A DNA stretch of 12,440 nt, taken from assembly GCA_016206685.1 (NCBI GenBank), contig JACQRB010000012.1, positions 1 to 12,440 of the forward strand. Reading direction: 5' to 3'. The notes under the pieces are model-generated. The model made no database searches. It was not told where the DNA came from and saw only the letters and a list, made by a program, of their open reading frames with translations. The stretch comes from Candidatus Omnitrophota bacterium (GTDB lineage Bacteria > Omnitrophota > Gorgyraeia > Aquiviventales > Aquiviventaceae). Of the stretch, positions 5,990-11,844 are shown piece by piece. Position 1 is the stretch's first letter; each line of letters starts with the position of its first letter. Made by a program: the position numbers and the translations under genes.

Positions 5990-6522
5990 ATCATCGGACG
6001 CGTATGCTCTTTGTGGCTTTGCTCGTCTGTCTTCTGTCCTCTGTCTTCTGTCCTCTGACCCACGCGGAGGGCCTGAAGCTCGGCTACGTGAACATCCTGA
6101 AGGTGTTTGACGGCTATCAGCGCACGGCCGACTCCAAGCAAGTGCTGGAGCAAAAGGGCAAGCAAAAGCAGACGGAACTGGAAGGGGATTTCAACGAGTT
6201 GAAGAAGCTGCGCCAGAGCTTGGAGCTGCTCAACGACCAGGCGAAGGAAACCAAGGCGCGGGAAATCGAGGAACGGTCGGATGAATTCAAACGCCTGAAA
6301 ACGCGCAGCGAGCGGGAGCTCGTGCGGGAGCAAAACCAGCTGGCCAACCAGATCCTGGGCGAAATCGACCAGGCGGTCGCCGAATATGCCAAGGCCAACG
6401 GCTTTTCGGTCATCCTGGATGACCGCTCCCTGCTCTACGGCGAGGACGCGTACAACGTGACCGATGCGGTCCTGAAGCTCTTGAACCAGCGCTACACGGC
6501 CAAAGCCGGCTCGAAACGCTGA
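5962..6522 (+). CDS. skp: Periplasmic chaperone of the Skp/OmpH family
   Basis: Skp/OmpH proteins hold unfolded outer-membrane proteins in the periplasm before BamA inserts them. The 186-aa product has a signal peptide: n-region with R5, R12 and R14, hydrophobic core about residues 15-32, and a likely cut after THA (residue 35). The mature protein begins EGLKLGYVNILKVF, the usual OmpH first strand. A long charged Lys/Glu/Gln-rich coiled-coil arm follows (about 55-130), then a return segment YAKANGFSVILDDRSLLYG, typical of the family. It lies 13 nt after bamA, its standard partner, and its TGA overlaps the lpxC-fabZ ATG by one base. Unusually, most of the signal-peptide coding DNA consists of two heptamer repeat arrays (5962-5989 and 6026-6057). 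Confidence 0.92.
   Translation: MSAVRCQHSDHRTRMLFVALLVCLLSSVFCPLTHAEGLKLGYVNILKVFDGYQRTADSKQVLEQKGKQKQTELEGDFNELKKLRQSLELLNDQAKETKAREIEERSDEFKRLKTRSERELVREQNQLANQILGEIDQAVAEYAKANGFSVILDDRSLLYGEDAYNVTDAVLKLLNQRYTAKAGSKR
6026..6057. repeat. Second heptamer array, encoding the Skp signal-peptide core
   Basis: The 14-mer TCTGTCTTCTGTCC occurs twice perfectly in tandem (6026-6039 and 6040-6053), followed by TCTG. Read as heptamers from 6027 it is CTGTCTT, CTGTCCT, CTGTCTT, CTGTCCT, then CTGACCC. It encodes the stretch VCLLSSVFCPL of the hydrophobic core. The + strand is pyrimidine-rich with no A in the array. Confidence 0.88.
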
Positions 6523-7844
6523 TGACCGAGGAACGGCAGCAGACCATCACCCGGCCGGCCACCGTCAGCGGCGCGGGCCTCCACACGGGGGAGACGGTCA
6601 CGCTGCGCTTGCTCCCCGCGCCCCCCAACACCGGGGTCGTCTTCGTGCGCTCGGATCTGCCGCACCGGCCCACGATCCCCGCCTCTCCCGCCCACGCGGT
6701 GGAAACGGGCATGGGACGCCGGACCATCCTCGCCAAGGACGGGGTCGAGGTGCAGACGGTGGAGCACCTGCTGGCCTCGCTCTGGGGCCTGGGGGTGGAT
6801 AATGTCTACGCCGAGATCTCGGGGCTTGAGGTGCCGGGACTGGACGGCTCGGCGGCGCTCTTCGTCACCGCGCTCAAGGCGGCGGGCGTGACGGCCCAGG
6901 CGGCCCCGCGGAAGTTCTTTTCGCCCCGGGAACCGATCGTCCTGGAGGAGGGCGACTCCGCGATCGCCGTGTTTCCGGATCGCGCGCTGAAAGTCTCCTA
7001 CACGTTGAGTTACGACCATCCCCTCCTGAAGGCCCAGTTTGCCAGCTTCAGCCTGACCAACGGCGCCTCCTTCGAAGAGCGCATCGCGCCGGCGCGCACG
7101 TTCTGCCTCCAGGAAGAGGCCCAGGCGCTGCGGGCCAAGGGGTTTGGCCGGGGCGCGACCTATGAGAACACCCTCGTCCTCGGCGACGGCGGGGTGATCC
7201 AGAACACCCTGCGTTTTGAGGACGAGTTTGTCCGGCACAAGATCCTGGATCTGCTGGGGGATTTGTATTTGCTGGGCGCCCATCTGCGGGCGCATGTCAT
7301 GGCGATCAAGAGCGGGCATCCGCTCAATGTCCGCCTGCTGCACAAGCTCGCCCAGGCCATGGAGCAGTGGAAGCTGGGCTCGATCCAGTCCGGGACCCAG
7401 GAGGTCATGGTGGGGCCGCGGTTGGATATCACGCAGATCGAGAAGATCCTGCCGCACCGCTACCCGTTCCTCCTGGTGGATCGCGTGATCGAGTTGACCG
7501 AAACCAAGGCCGTGGGCTTGAAGTGCGTGACCATCAACGACTATTTCTTCCGGGGGCATTTCCCCGGCCATCCGGTGATGCCGGGCGTGCTGATGATCGA
7601 GGCCATGGCCCAGGTGGGCGGGATCCTCATCCTGAACAAGCCGGAGAACAAGGGGCGCCTGGCGTACTTCATGTCCGTGGCTCAGGTGAAGTTTCGCAAA
7701 CCCGTGGTGCCGGGCGATCAGCTGGTGATTGAAGCGCACCTGGGCAAGCTGCGCTCCCGGACCGGGCAGATCATGGCCAAGGCGTCCGTCGAGGGCAAGG
7801 TCGTCTGCGAGGGCGAGCTGATGTTCGTCTTGGCGGATGAGTAA
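6522..7844 (+). CDS. lpxC-fabZ: Bifunctional LpxC deacetylase / FabZ dehydratase fusion
   Basis: This 440-aa protein fuses two enzymes. Residues about 1-275 are LpxC, the zinc deacetylase of UDP-3-O-acyl-GlcNAc and the committed step of lipid A synthesis. Zinc ligands are visible as H82 (VEHLL), H239 and D243 (RHKILDLLGD), and the catalytic His as H266 (KSGHPL), one to three residues from the E. coli numbers. Residues about 300-440 are FabZ, the (3R)-hydroxyacyl-ACP dehydratase, with LPHRYPFLLVDRV and the hot-dog active site GHFPGHPVMPGVLMIEAMAQ containing H346 and E360. A short linker (about 276-300) joins them without a frame break. The start overlaps the skp stop by one base and the end overlaps lpxA by 8 nt. 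Such fusions are known in Bacteroidota and some other diderms. Confidence 0.96.
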   Translation: MTEERQQTITRPATVSGAGLHTGETVTLRLLPAPPNTGVVFVRSDLPHRPTIPASPAHAVETGMGRRTILAKDGVEVQTVEHLLASLWGLGVDNVYAEISGLEVPGLDGSAALFVTALKAAGVTAQAAPRKFFSPREPIVLEEGDSAIAVFPDRALKVSYTLSYDHPLLKAQFASFSLTNGASFEERIAPARTFCLQEEAQALRAKGFGRGATYENTLVLGDGGVIQNTLRFEDEFVRHKILDLLGDLYLLGAHLRAHVMAIKSGHPLNVRLLHKLAQAMEQWKLGSIQSGTQEVMVGPRLDITQIEKILPHRYPFLLVDRVIELTETKAVGLKCVTINDYFFRGHFPGHPVMPGVLMIEAMAQVGGILILNKPENKGRLAYFMSVAQVKFRKPVVPGDQLVIEAHLGKLRSRTGQIMAKASVEGKVVCEGELMFVLADE

Positions 7845-8625
7845 AAAATCCCTGGTGCATCCGACGGCCCTCGTGGACCCGCGGGCGAGCCTGGGCGAGG
7901 GCGTGGAAGTCGGGCCCTACACGGTCATCGGCCCTCACGTCAAGGTGGGATCCCGCACCCGCATCGGGGCCCACGGGGTGCTGGAAGGCTACACCAGCGT
8001 CGGCGACGAGTGCCAGATCTTCACCGGCGCCGTCATCGGCAGCATCCCGCAGGATCTGAAGTACGCCGGGGAAAAAAGCGAGCTGATCATCGGGGATCGC
8101 AACCGGATCCGCGAGTATGTGACCATCAACCCCGGCACCAAAGGGGGCGGAGGCAAAACCGTCATTGGCTCGGACTGCCTGCTGATGGCCTATGCCCATG
8201 TCGCGCACGACTGCCTCATCCGCGACCGCGTAACGATCGCCAACAGCGCCGCCCTCGCGGGCCATATCGTCATCGAGGAGGGGGCGGTGATCGGTGGGTT
8301 GGTCGGGATTCATCAGTTCGTGCGCGTCGGGACCTTGGCGATCGTCGGGGGCTGCTCCAGGGTCGTGCAGGACGTGCCGCCCTACTCGACGTGCGTGGGC
8401 TCTCCGGCGAAGGTCTTCGGGCTCAACCGGGAAGGCTTGCGGCGGGCGGGCACGGCCACCGAGACGAAGGATCACCTGCACCGGGCCTTCCGCACCCTGT
8501 TTCAGTCCGGCTTGTCGATGAGCCATGCCCTGGAGCAGGTGGCGCGCGAAGACCATCACTGCCCTGAAGTGGCCCATCTGTTGGCATTCATCCGGCAGTC
8601 CACACGCGGCGTCTGCCGTGCCTGA
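7837..8625 (+). CDS. lpxA: UDP-GlcNAc 3-O-acyltransferase LpxA
   Basis: LpxA transfers an R-3-hydroxyacyl chain from ACP to UDP-GlcNAc, the first step of lipid A synthesis, as a cytoplasmic trimer. The 262-aa product has the hexapeptide-repeat left-handed beta helix over about residues 8-185 and a helical C-terminal domain. The catalytic His is H124 in AHVAHDC (H125 in E. coli), and H159-Q160 in GIHQFVRVG match H160-Q161. Glycine occupies the hydrocarbon-ruler position (VGGCS, G172), the residue that in E. coli LpxA (G173) admits a C14 chain, so a long hydroxyacyl donor is predicted. It overlaps lpxC-fabZ by 8 nt and lpxI by 8 nt, implying translational coupling along the lipid A genes. Confidence 0.96.
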   Translation: MSKKSLVHPTALVDPRASLGEGVEVGPYTVIGPHVKVGSRTRIGAHGVLEGYTSVGDECQIFTGAVIGSIPQDLKYAGEKSELIIGDRNRIREYVTINPGTKGGGGKTVIGSDCLLMAYAHVAHDCLIRDRVTIANSAALAGHIVIEEGAVIGGLVGIHQFVRVGTLAIVGGCSRVVQDVPPYSTCVGSPAKVFGLNREGLRRAGTATETKDHLHRAFRTLFQSGLSMSHALEQVAREDHHCPEVAHLLAFIRQSTRGVCRA

Positions 8626-9442
8626 TTCCTCCACGTGCGCGATCATCGCCGGAGGGGGATCGTTTCCGCTCCATGTCGCCGGCGAAGCCAAGCGCCAGGG
8701 CCTCAAGGTGGTGGGCATCGGCTTGAGCGGCTGGGTGGATCCCGCGCTGGCCGGTCACGTTGATGCGTACGAGGAAGTCATGGTGGGCCAGCTCGGCCGC
8801 CTCGTCGAGCGCCTCAAGGCGCACCGGACGACCCAGGCGATCATGGCGGGCAAGGTCACCAAGGAGGTGTTGTTTGATCCGCGGGCCCGCTTCGATGCGG
8901 ATGCGTTGTCCATCTTAAGCCGCGTCAAGGATGTGTCCGTGAACGGCCTGCTGGGCGCGATCGCCGAGCGGCTCGCCAAAGACGGCATCCAGTTGCTCGA
9001 CTCCTCGACGTTCTTGAAATCCAGCCTCTGTCCCGCGGGGACCCTCACGCGCCGCCAGCCGACGCCCGAGGAGCAGGAGGATATCCGCCTGGGGGTGCGC
9101 GCCGCGCGGCAGTTGGCCGAGTTGGACATCGGGCAAACCGTCGTCGTCAAGCAGCGCGTGATCGTCGCGGCGGAAGCGCTGGAGGGGACGGATGCCGCCA
9201 TCACGCGCTCCGGCCACTTGGCGGGCCCCGGACTCGTGGTCGTCAAGGTCGCCTCCCCCACGCAGGACATGCGCTTCGATCTGCCCATCTTAGGCCCCCA
9301 GACGATTGCGGTCGCCGCCACGGCCGGCGTGGCCTGCCTGGCGGTGGAAGCCGGCAAAACGATCCTGCTGGACAAAGCCGCCGTGATCGCCGACGCCGAC
9401 CACGCCCGCCTCAGTCTCGTGGGGATCACCGCCTCCGTCTAG
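8618..9442 (+). CDS. lpxI: UDP-2,3-diacylglucosamine pyrophosphatase LpxI
   Basis: LpxI hydrolyses UDP-2,3-diacylglucosamine to lipid X and UMP, the step done by LpxH in E. coli. The 274-aa product matches the LpxI (DUF1009) family: N-terminal CAIIAGGGSFPLHVAGEA (residues 7-24), a central MAGKVTKE motif, and a C-terminal catalytic region containing DMRFDLPILGP (217-227), followed by GVACLAVEAGKTILLDK. The GTG at 8618 overlaps the lpxA stop by 8 nt and puts the Rossmann-like glycine motif near the N-terminus. The in-frame ATG at 8525 would add 31 residues translated from lpxA sequence in a different frame and is rejected. No Shine-Dalgarno is evident, so coupling to lpxA is likely. lpxB, the next enzyme, is not in the window. 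Confidence 0.92.
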   Translation: MPDSSTCAIIAGGGSFPLHVAGEAKRQGLKVVGIGLSGWVDPALAGHVDAYEEVMVGQLGRLVERLKAHRTTQAIMAGKVTKEVLFDPRARFDADALSILSRVKDVSVNGLLGAIAERLAKDGIQLLDSSTFLKSSLCPAGTLTRRQPTPEEQEDIRLGVRAARQLAELDIGQTVVVKQRVIVAAEALEGTDAAITRSGHLAGPGLVVVKVASPTQDMRFDLPILGPQTIAVAATAGVACLAVEAGKTILLDKAAVIADADHARLSLVGITASV

Positions 9443-9453
9443 CCTTCCTCCTC

Positions 9454-9900
9454 ATGCGGTATCGGACCGCGCGCCAAGTGTCCTCCGGTGGTGTCATTCT
9501 CCGCCAACAGCGGGGGCGGTTCCAGGTCTGCCTCATCGCGCGGCGCAGGGAGGGCGCGTTGGTGTGGGGGCTCCCGAAAGGCCATGTGGAGCCGGGCGAG
9601 GATCCGCCGGCGACGGCCCTGCGGGAGGTGCGGGAGGAGACCGGGCTCGTCGGAGAACTCACCGCTCCCCTGGGGTCCATCACCTATCGGTTTGCCGTCC
9701 AGGACGAGCGGGTGCGGTATGTCAAGCGGGTGCATTTTTTTCTCCTGCGCTATCGCGAGGGTGACACCGCGCATCATGATGACGAAGTGGAGCAGGCGCG
9801 GTGGCTGCCGCTTGACAAGGCGCTCACGCTCCTGAGCTACGAGAACGAACGCAAGGTGCTCCGCAACGCGATGCGGCATCTCAACGAGGTGGGGGGATGA
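9454..9900 (+). CDS. Nudix hydrolase
   Basis: Nudix enzymes cleave nucleoside diphosphates linked to another moiety, using divalent metal. The complete Nudix box is present: G43, E49, R57, E58, E61, E62 and G64 fit GX5EX7REUXEEXGU, preceded by the strand VWGLPKGHVEPGE. At 148 aa it is a single-domain enzyme. The LPKGHVEPGE context resembles diadenosine polyphosphate hydrolases and MutT-like enzymes, but the substrate cannot be read from sequence. The ATG lies 11 nt after lpxI and has no Shine-Dalgarno; the preceding bases are pyrimidines (CCTTCCTCCTC). It overlaps the rhomboid gene by 4 nt (ATGA). Confidence 0.9.
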   Translation: MRYRTARQVSSGGVILRQQRGRFQVCLIARRREGALVWGLPKGHVEPGEDPPATALREVREETGLVGELTAPLGSITYRFAVQDERVRYVKRVHFFLLRYREGDTAHHDDEVEQARWLPLDKALTLLSYENERKVLRNAMRHLNEVGG

Positions 9901-10577
9901 TCCCCATCCGTGATACCATTCCCGCGCAACGCACGGCCTGGGTCGTGCGGCTCCTGATCCTGGCCAACCTCGCCGTGTTTCTCATCGAGTGGCGGCAGGG
10001 TCCCGCCCTTGAGGCGTTTCTCTACCGCTTCGGGGTGGTGCCGGCGTCGTGGATGTCAGGCGCTCCCAGCGCGGGCCTTTCGTGGGCCGGACGGCTCATT
10101 CCCTTGGTGAGTTCCCAGTTCCTGCACGGCGGGCTGATGCATCTGGCGGCCAACATGCTCTATCTGTGGATCTTCGGCGACAACGTCGAAGATCGCGTGG
10201 GCCACGGCCGCTTTGCGGTCTTGTATCTGGGCAGCGGCATCCTCGCGGTGGCGGCGCAGGGGTGGGCCACCCCTCACGCGACGGTGCCGATGATCGGCGC
10301 CAGCGGCGCCATTGCCGGGGTCCTGGGGGCGTATTTCCTGTCGTTCCCATTCGCGAGGGTCGTGACGCTCCTGCCGCTGGGGTTGGTGTGGCAGACGGTG
10401 GAGTTGCCCGCGTTTGTCTTCCTGGGCCTGTGGTTCCTCCTCCAGTGGCTCCAGGGCGCCATGACCATGGGCCACGTGGCCGACGTCGGCGGGGTCGCGT
10501 GGTGGGCGCACGTCGGGGGGTTTGCGGGCGGCCTGGTGTTCGCGATGGTCTTTCGCCCGCGTCGTCAATATGGATAA
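9897..10577 (+). CDS. Rhomboid-family intramembrane serine protease
   Basis: Rhomboids are inner-membrane proteases that cut transmembrane helices with a Ser-His dyad. The 226-aa protein has about six hydrophobic segments. The family features are FLHGGLMHLAANMLYLWIFG (residues about 75-94), the nucleophile S136 in GASGAIAG, and H205 in WAHVGGFAGG, so the dyad is intact and the protein is predicted active. The N-terminus MIPIRDTIPAQRTAWVV is a common opening in this bacterial subfamily. The start overlaps the Nudix stop and is preceded by GAGGTGGGGGG, a usable ribosome-binding site. The methyltransferase gene follows after 3 nt. Its substrate is unknown. Confidence 0.93.
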   Translation: MIPIRDTIPAQRTAWVVRLLILANLAVFLIEWRQGPALEAFLYRFGVVPASWMSGAPSAGLSWAGRLIPLVSSQFLHGGLMHLAANMLYLWIFGDNVEDRVGHGRFAVLYLGSGILAVAAQGWATPHATVPMIGASGAIAGVLGAYFLSFPFARVVTLLPLGLVWQTVELPAFVFLGLWFLLQWLQGAMTMGHVADVGGVAWWAHVGGFAGGLVFAMVFRPRRQYG

Positions 10578-10580
10578 CCC

Positions 10581-11789
10581 ATGAAAGCTGATCGGGTGTT
10601 GGTGCAAGAGAAAGCGCCGTTTGCGAAGGTGCAAGCCCCCTGTCCCTATTTTGGCACCTGCGGCGGCTGCACGCTCCAGGACCTCGCCTACGCGGATCAA
10701 CTGGCGCTGAAGCAGCAGCGCCTGCTGCGGATCCTCGGCCCGCTCGATCCCTCGCTTTCGATTGAGGTCGTCGGGCTGGAGGACCCCTGGCGCTACCGGA
10801 ACAAAGCAGAGCTGACGTTCGGGAGTCTCGACGCCCGGCTCGTGCTCGGCTATCACGCGGCGCGCTCCTTCTGGCGCATCGTAGACCTGGAGGAGTGCCT
10901 GTTGCTGCCGCAGCCCCTGGGCCGGCTCACGGGGCAGGTGCGCGCTTTTGCCCGGCGCGAGGGGCTCTCGGCCTACAACCCGCGCAGCCACCAGGGCTTC
11001 TTGCGCTACCTGGTGATTCGGACCAGCCACGCGACCAACCGCATCCTCGTGTGCCTGGTCACGACCCAGGGCGATCGAGCGATCCTGGAGCGGCTGGCGG
11101 AGGAGCTGACGGCGAGCGATCCGAACGTGCAAGGCGTGTACTGGGGCGTCAACACCAAGGTGGCGGATGTCGCCGTGCCCGAGGAGCTCTTTCTGTTGCG
11201 GGGCGAGCCGTACCTGGACGATCGCATCGGGCCCTTTCACCTGAAGCTGCATCCGCTGAACTTCCTGCAGCCCACCCCCGTGCAAGCCGAGCGCCTGTAC
11301 CGGCGCCTGAGTGAGTGGGCCAGCCACGCGCCCTCGGGAGTCGCCTGGGATCTGTACTGCGGCATCGGGCTGGTCGCCTTCTACCTCGCCTCGAAGTTTC
11401 GCACCATCTACGGCATCGACAGCGACGCGCGCAATCTGGAGATGGGCCGGCTCAACGCGGCGGCGAACGGGATCGGCAACGTGGAGTTCCACGCGGGGCG
11501 TGCCGAAGAGATCCTGGCCAACAAGCGCTTCTGGCTGCTGGAGGCCAAGCCCGACCTCGTGGTGATCGATCCGCCCCGGTCCGGGTTGCATCCGCGGGTG
11601 ATCGCCTCGCTCTTGGCGGCCCGGCCCAGACAACTGCTCTATCTCTCCTGCAACGCGCAGGCCCTGGCGCGCGACCTGCAGCAACTGACCAGCGGCTTTC
11701 CCCGCTACCACCTGCGCCGGGCGGTCGCGTTCGATCTGTTTCCCCACACCAACCACCTGGAGATCCTCACCCTCCTGGAGCGGGCCTAG
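10581..11789 (+). CDS. RNA (uracil-C5)-methyltransferase, RlmC/RlmD family, with 4Fe-4S motif
   Basis: This family methylates C5 of specific uridines in 23S rRNA or tRNA using S-adenosylmethionine. The 402-aa product carries iron-sulfur cysteines C21, C27, C30 (CPYFGTCGGC) and C106 (DLEECLL). It also has YRNKAELTF (72-80), the SAM-binding motif DLYCGIGLVAFYLA, the motif IDPPRSGLHP, and the catalytic cysteine C357 in YLSCNAQALARDL. An N-terminal TRAM domain, usual in RlmD, is absent: the Fe-S motif starts at residue 21 and only 3 nt separate this gene from the rhomboid stop. RlmC lacks TRAM, so that architecture fits, but the exact target uridine cannot be assigned. It appears to be the last gene of the long transcription unit. 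Confidence 0.92.
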   Translation: MKADRVLVQEKAPFAKVQAPCPYFGTCGGCTLQDLAYADQLALKQQRLLRILGPLDPSLSIEVVGLEDPWRYRNKAELTFGSLDARLVLGYHAARSFWRIVDLEECLLLPQPLGRLTGQVRAFARREGLSAYNPRSHQGFLRYLVIRTSHATNRILVCLVTTQGDRAILERLAEELTASDPNVQGVYWGVNTKVADVAVPEELFLLRGEPYLDDRIGPFHLKLHPLNFLQPTPVQAERLYRRLSEWASHAPSGVAWDLYCGIGLVAFYLASKFRTIYGIDSDARNLEMGRLNAAANGIGNVEFHAGRAEEILANKRFWLLEAKPDLVVIDPPRSGLHPRVIASLLAARPRQLLYLSCNAQALARDLQQLTSGFPRYHLRRAVAFDLFPHTNHLEILTLLERA

Positions 11790-11805
11790 CCGGCCGCAGG
11801 TCGTC

Positions 11806-11834
11806 TAGGCAGGGGTTGGGCGATCAGTTATACT
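11806..11834 (+). promoter_or_regulatory. Putative sigma-70 promoter for the LOG-family gene
   Basis: TAGGCA (11806-11811, 4 of 6 to TTGACA) and TATACT (11829-11834, 5 of 6 to TATAAT) are spaced by 17 nt within the 55-nt gap after the methyltransferase gene. This is the clearest AT-rich patch in the intergenic DNA here. Transcription would be expected to begin near 11841, only about 4 nt before the ATG at 11845. Confidence 0.45.
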
Positions 11835-11844
11835 TACAAGTGCT

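Noticed and set aside
5962..6057. CRISPR array
   Set aside because: The repeats are 7/14-bp contiguous tandems with no unique spacers, and they lie in a coding sequence.
6492..7739. 415-codon minus-strand open frame opposite lpxC-fabZ
   Set aside because: It is antisense to a gene with every catalytic residue in place; its His/Gln/Arg-rich composition is typical of a shadow frame.
8525..8617. N-terminal extension of lpxI from the ATG at 8525
   Set aside because: The extra residues are lpxA sequence in another frame with Trp/Ser/Arg-rich composition; the GTG at 8618 places the conserved glycine motif at the expected distance.
10056..11756. 566-codon minus-strand open frame opposite the rhomboid and methyltransferase genes
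   Set aside because: It spans two well-supported genes with intact catalytic motifs and has shadow-like composition.
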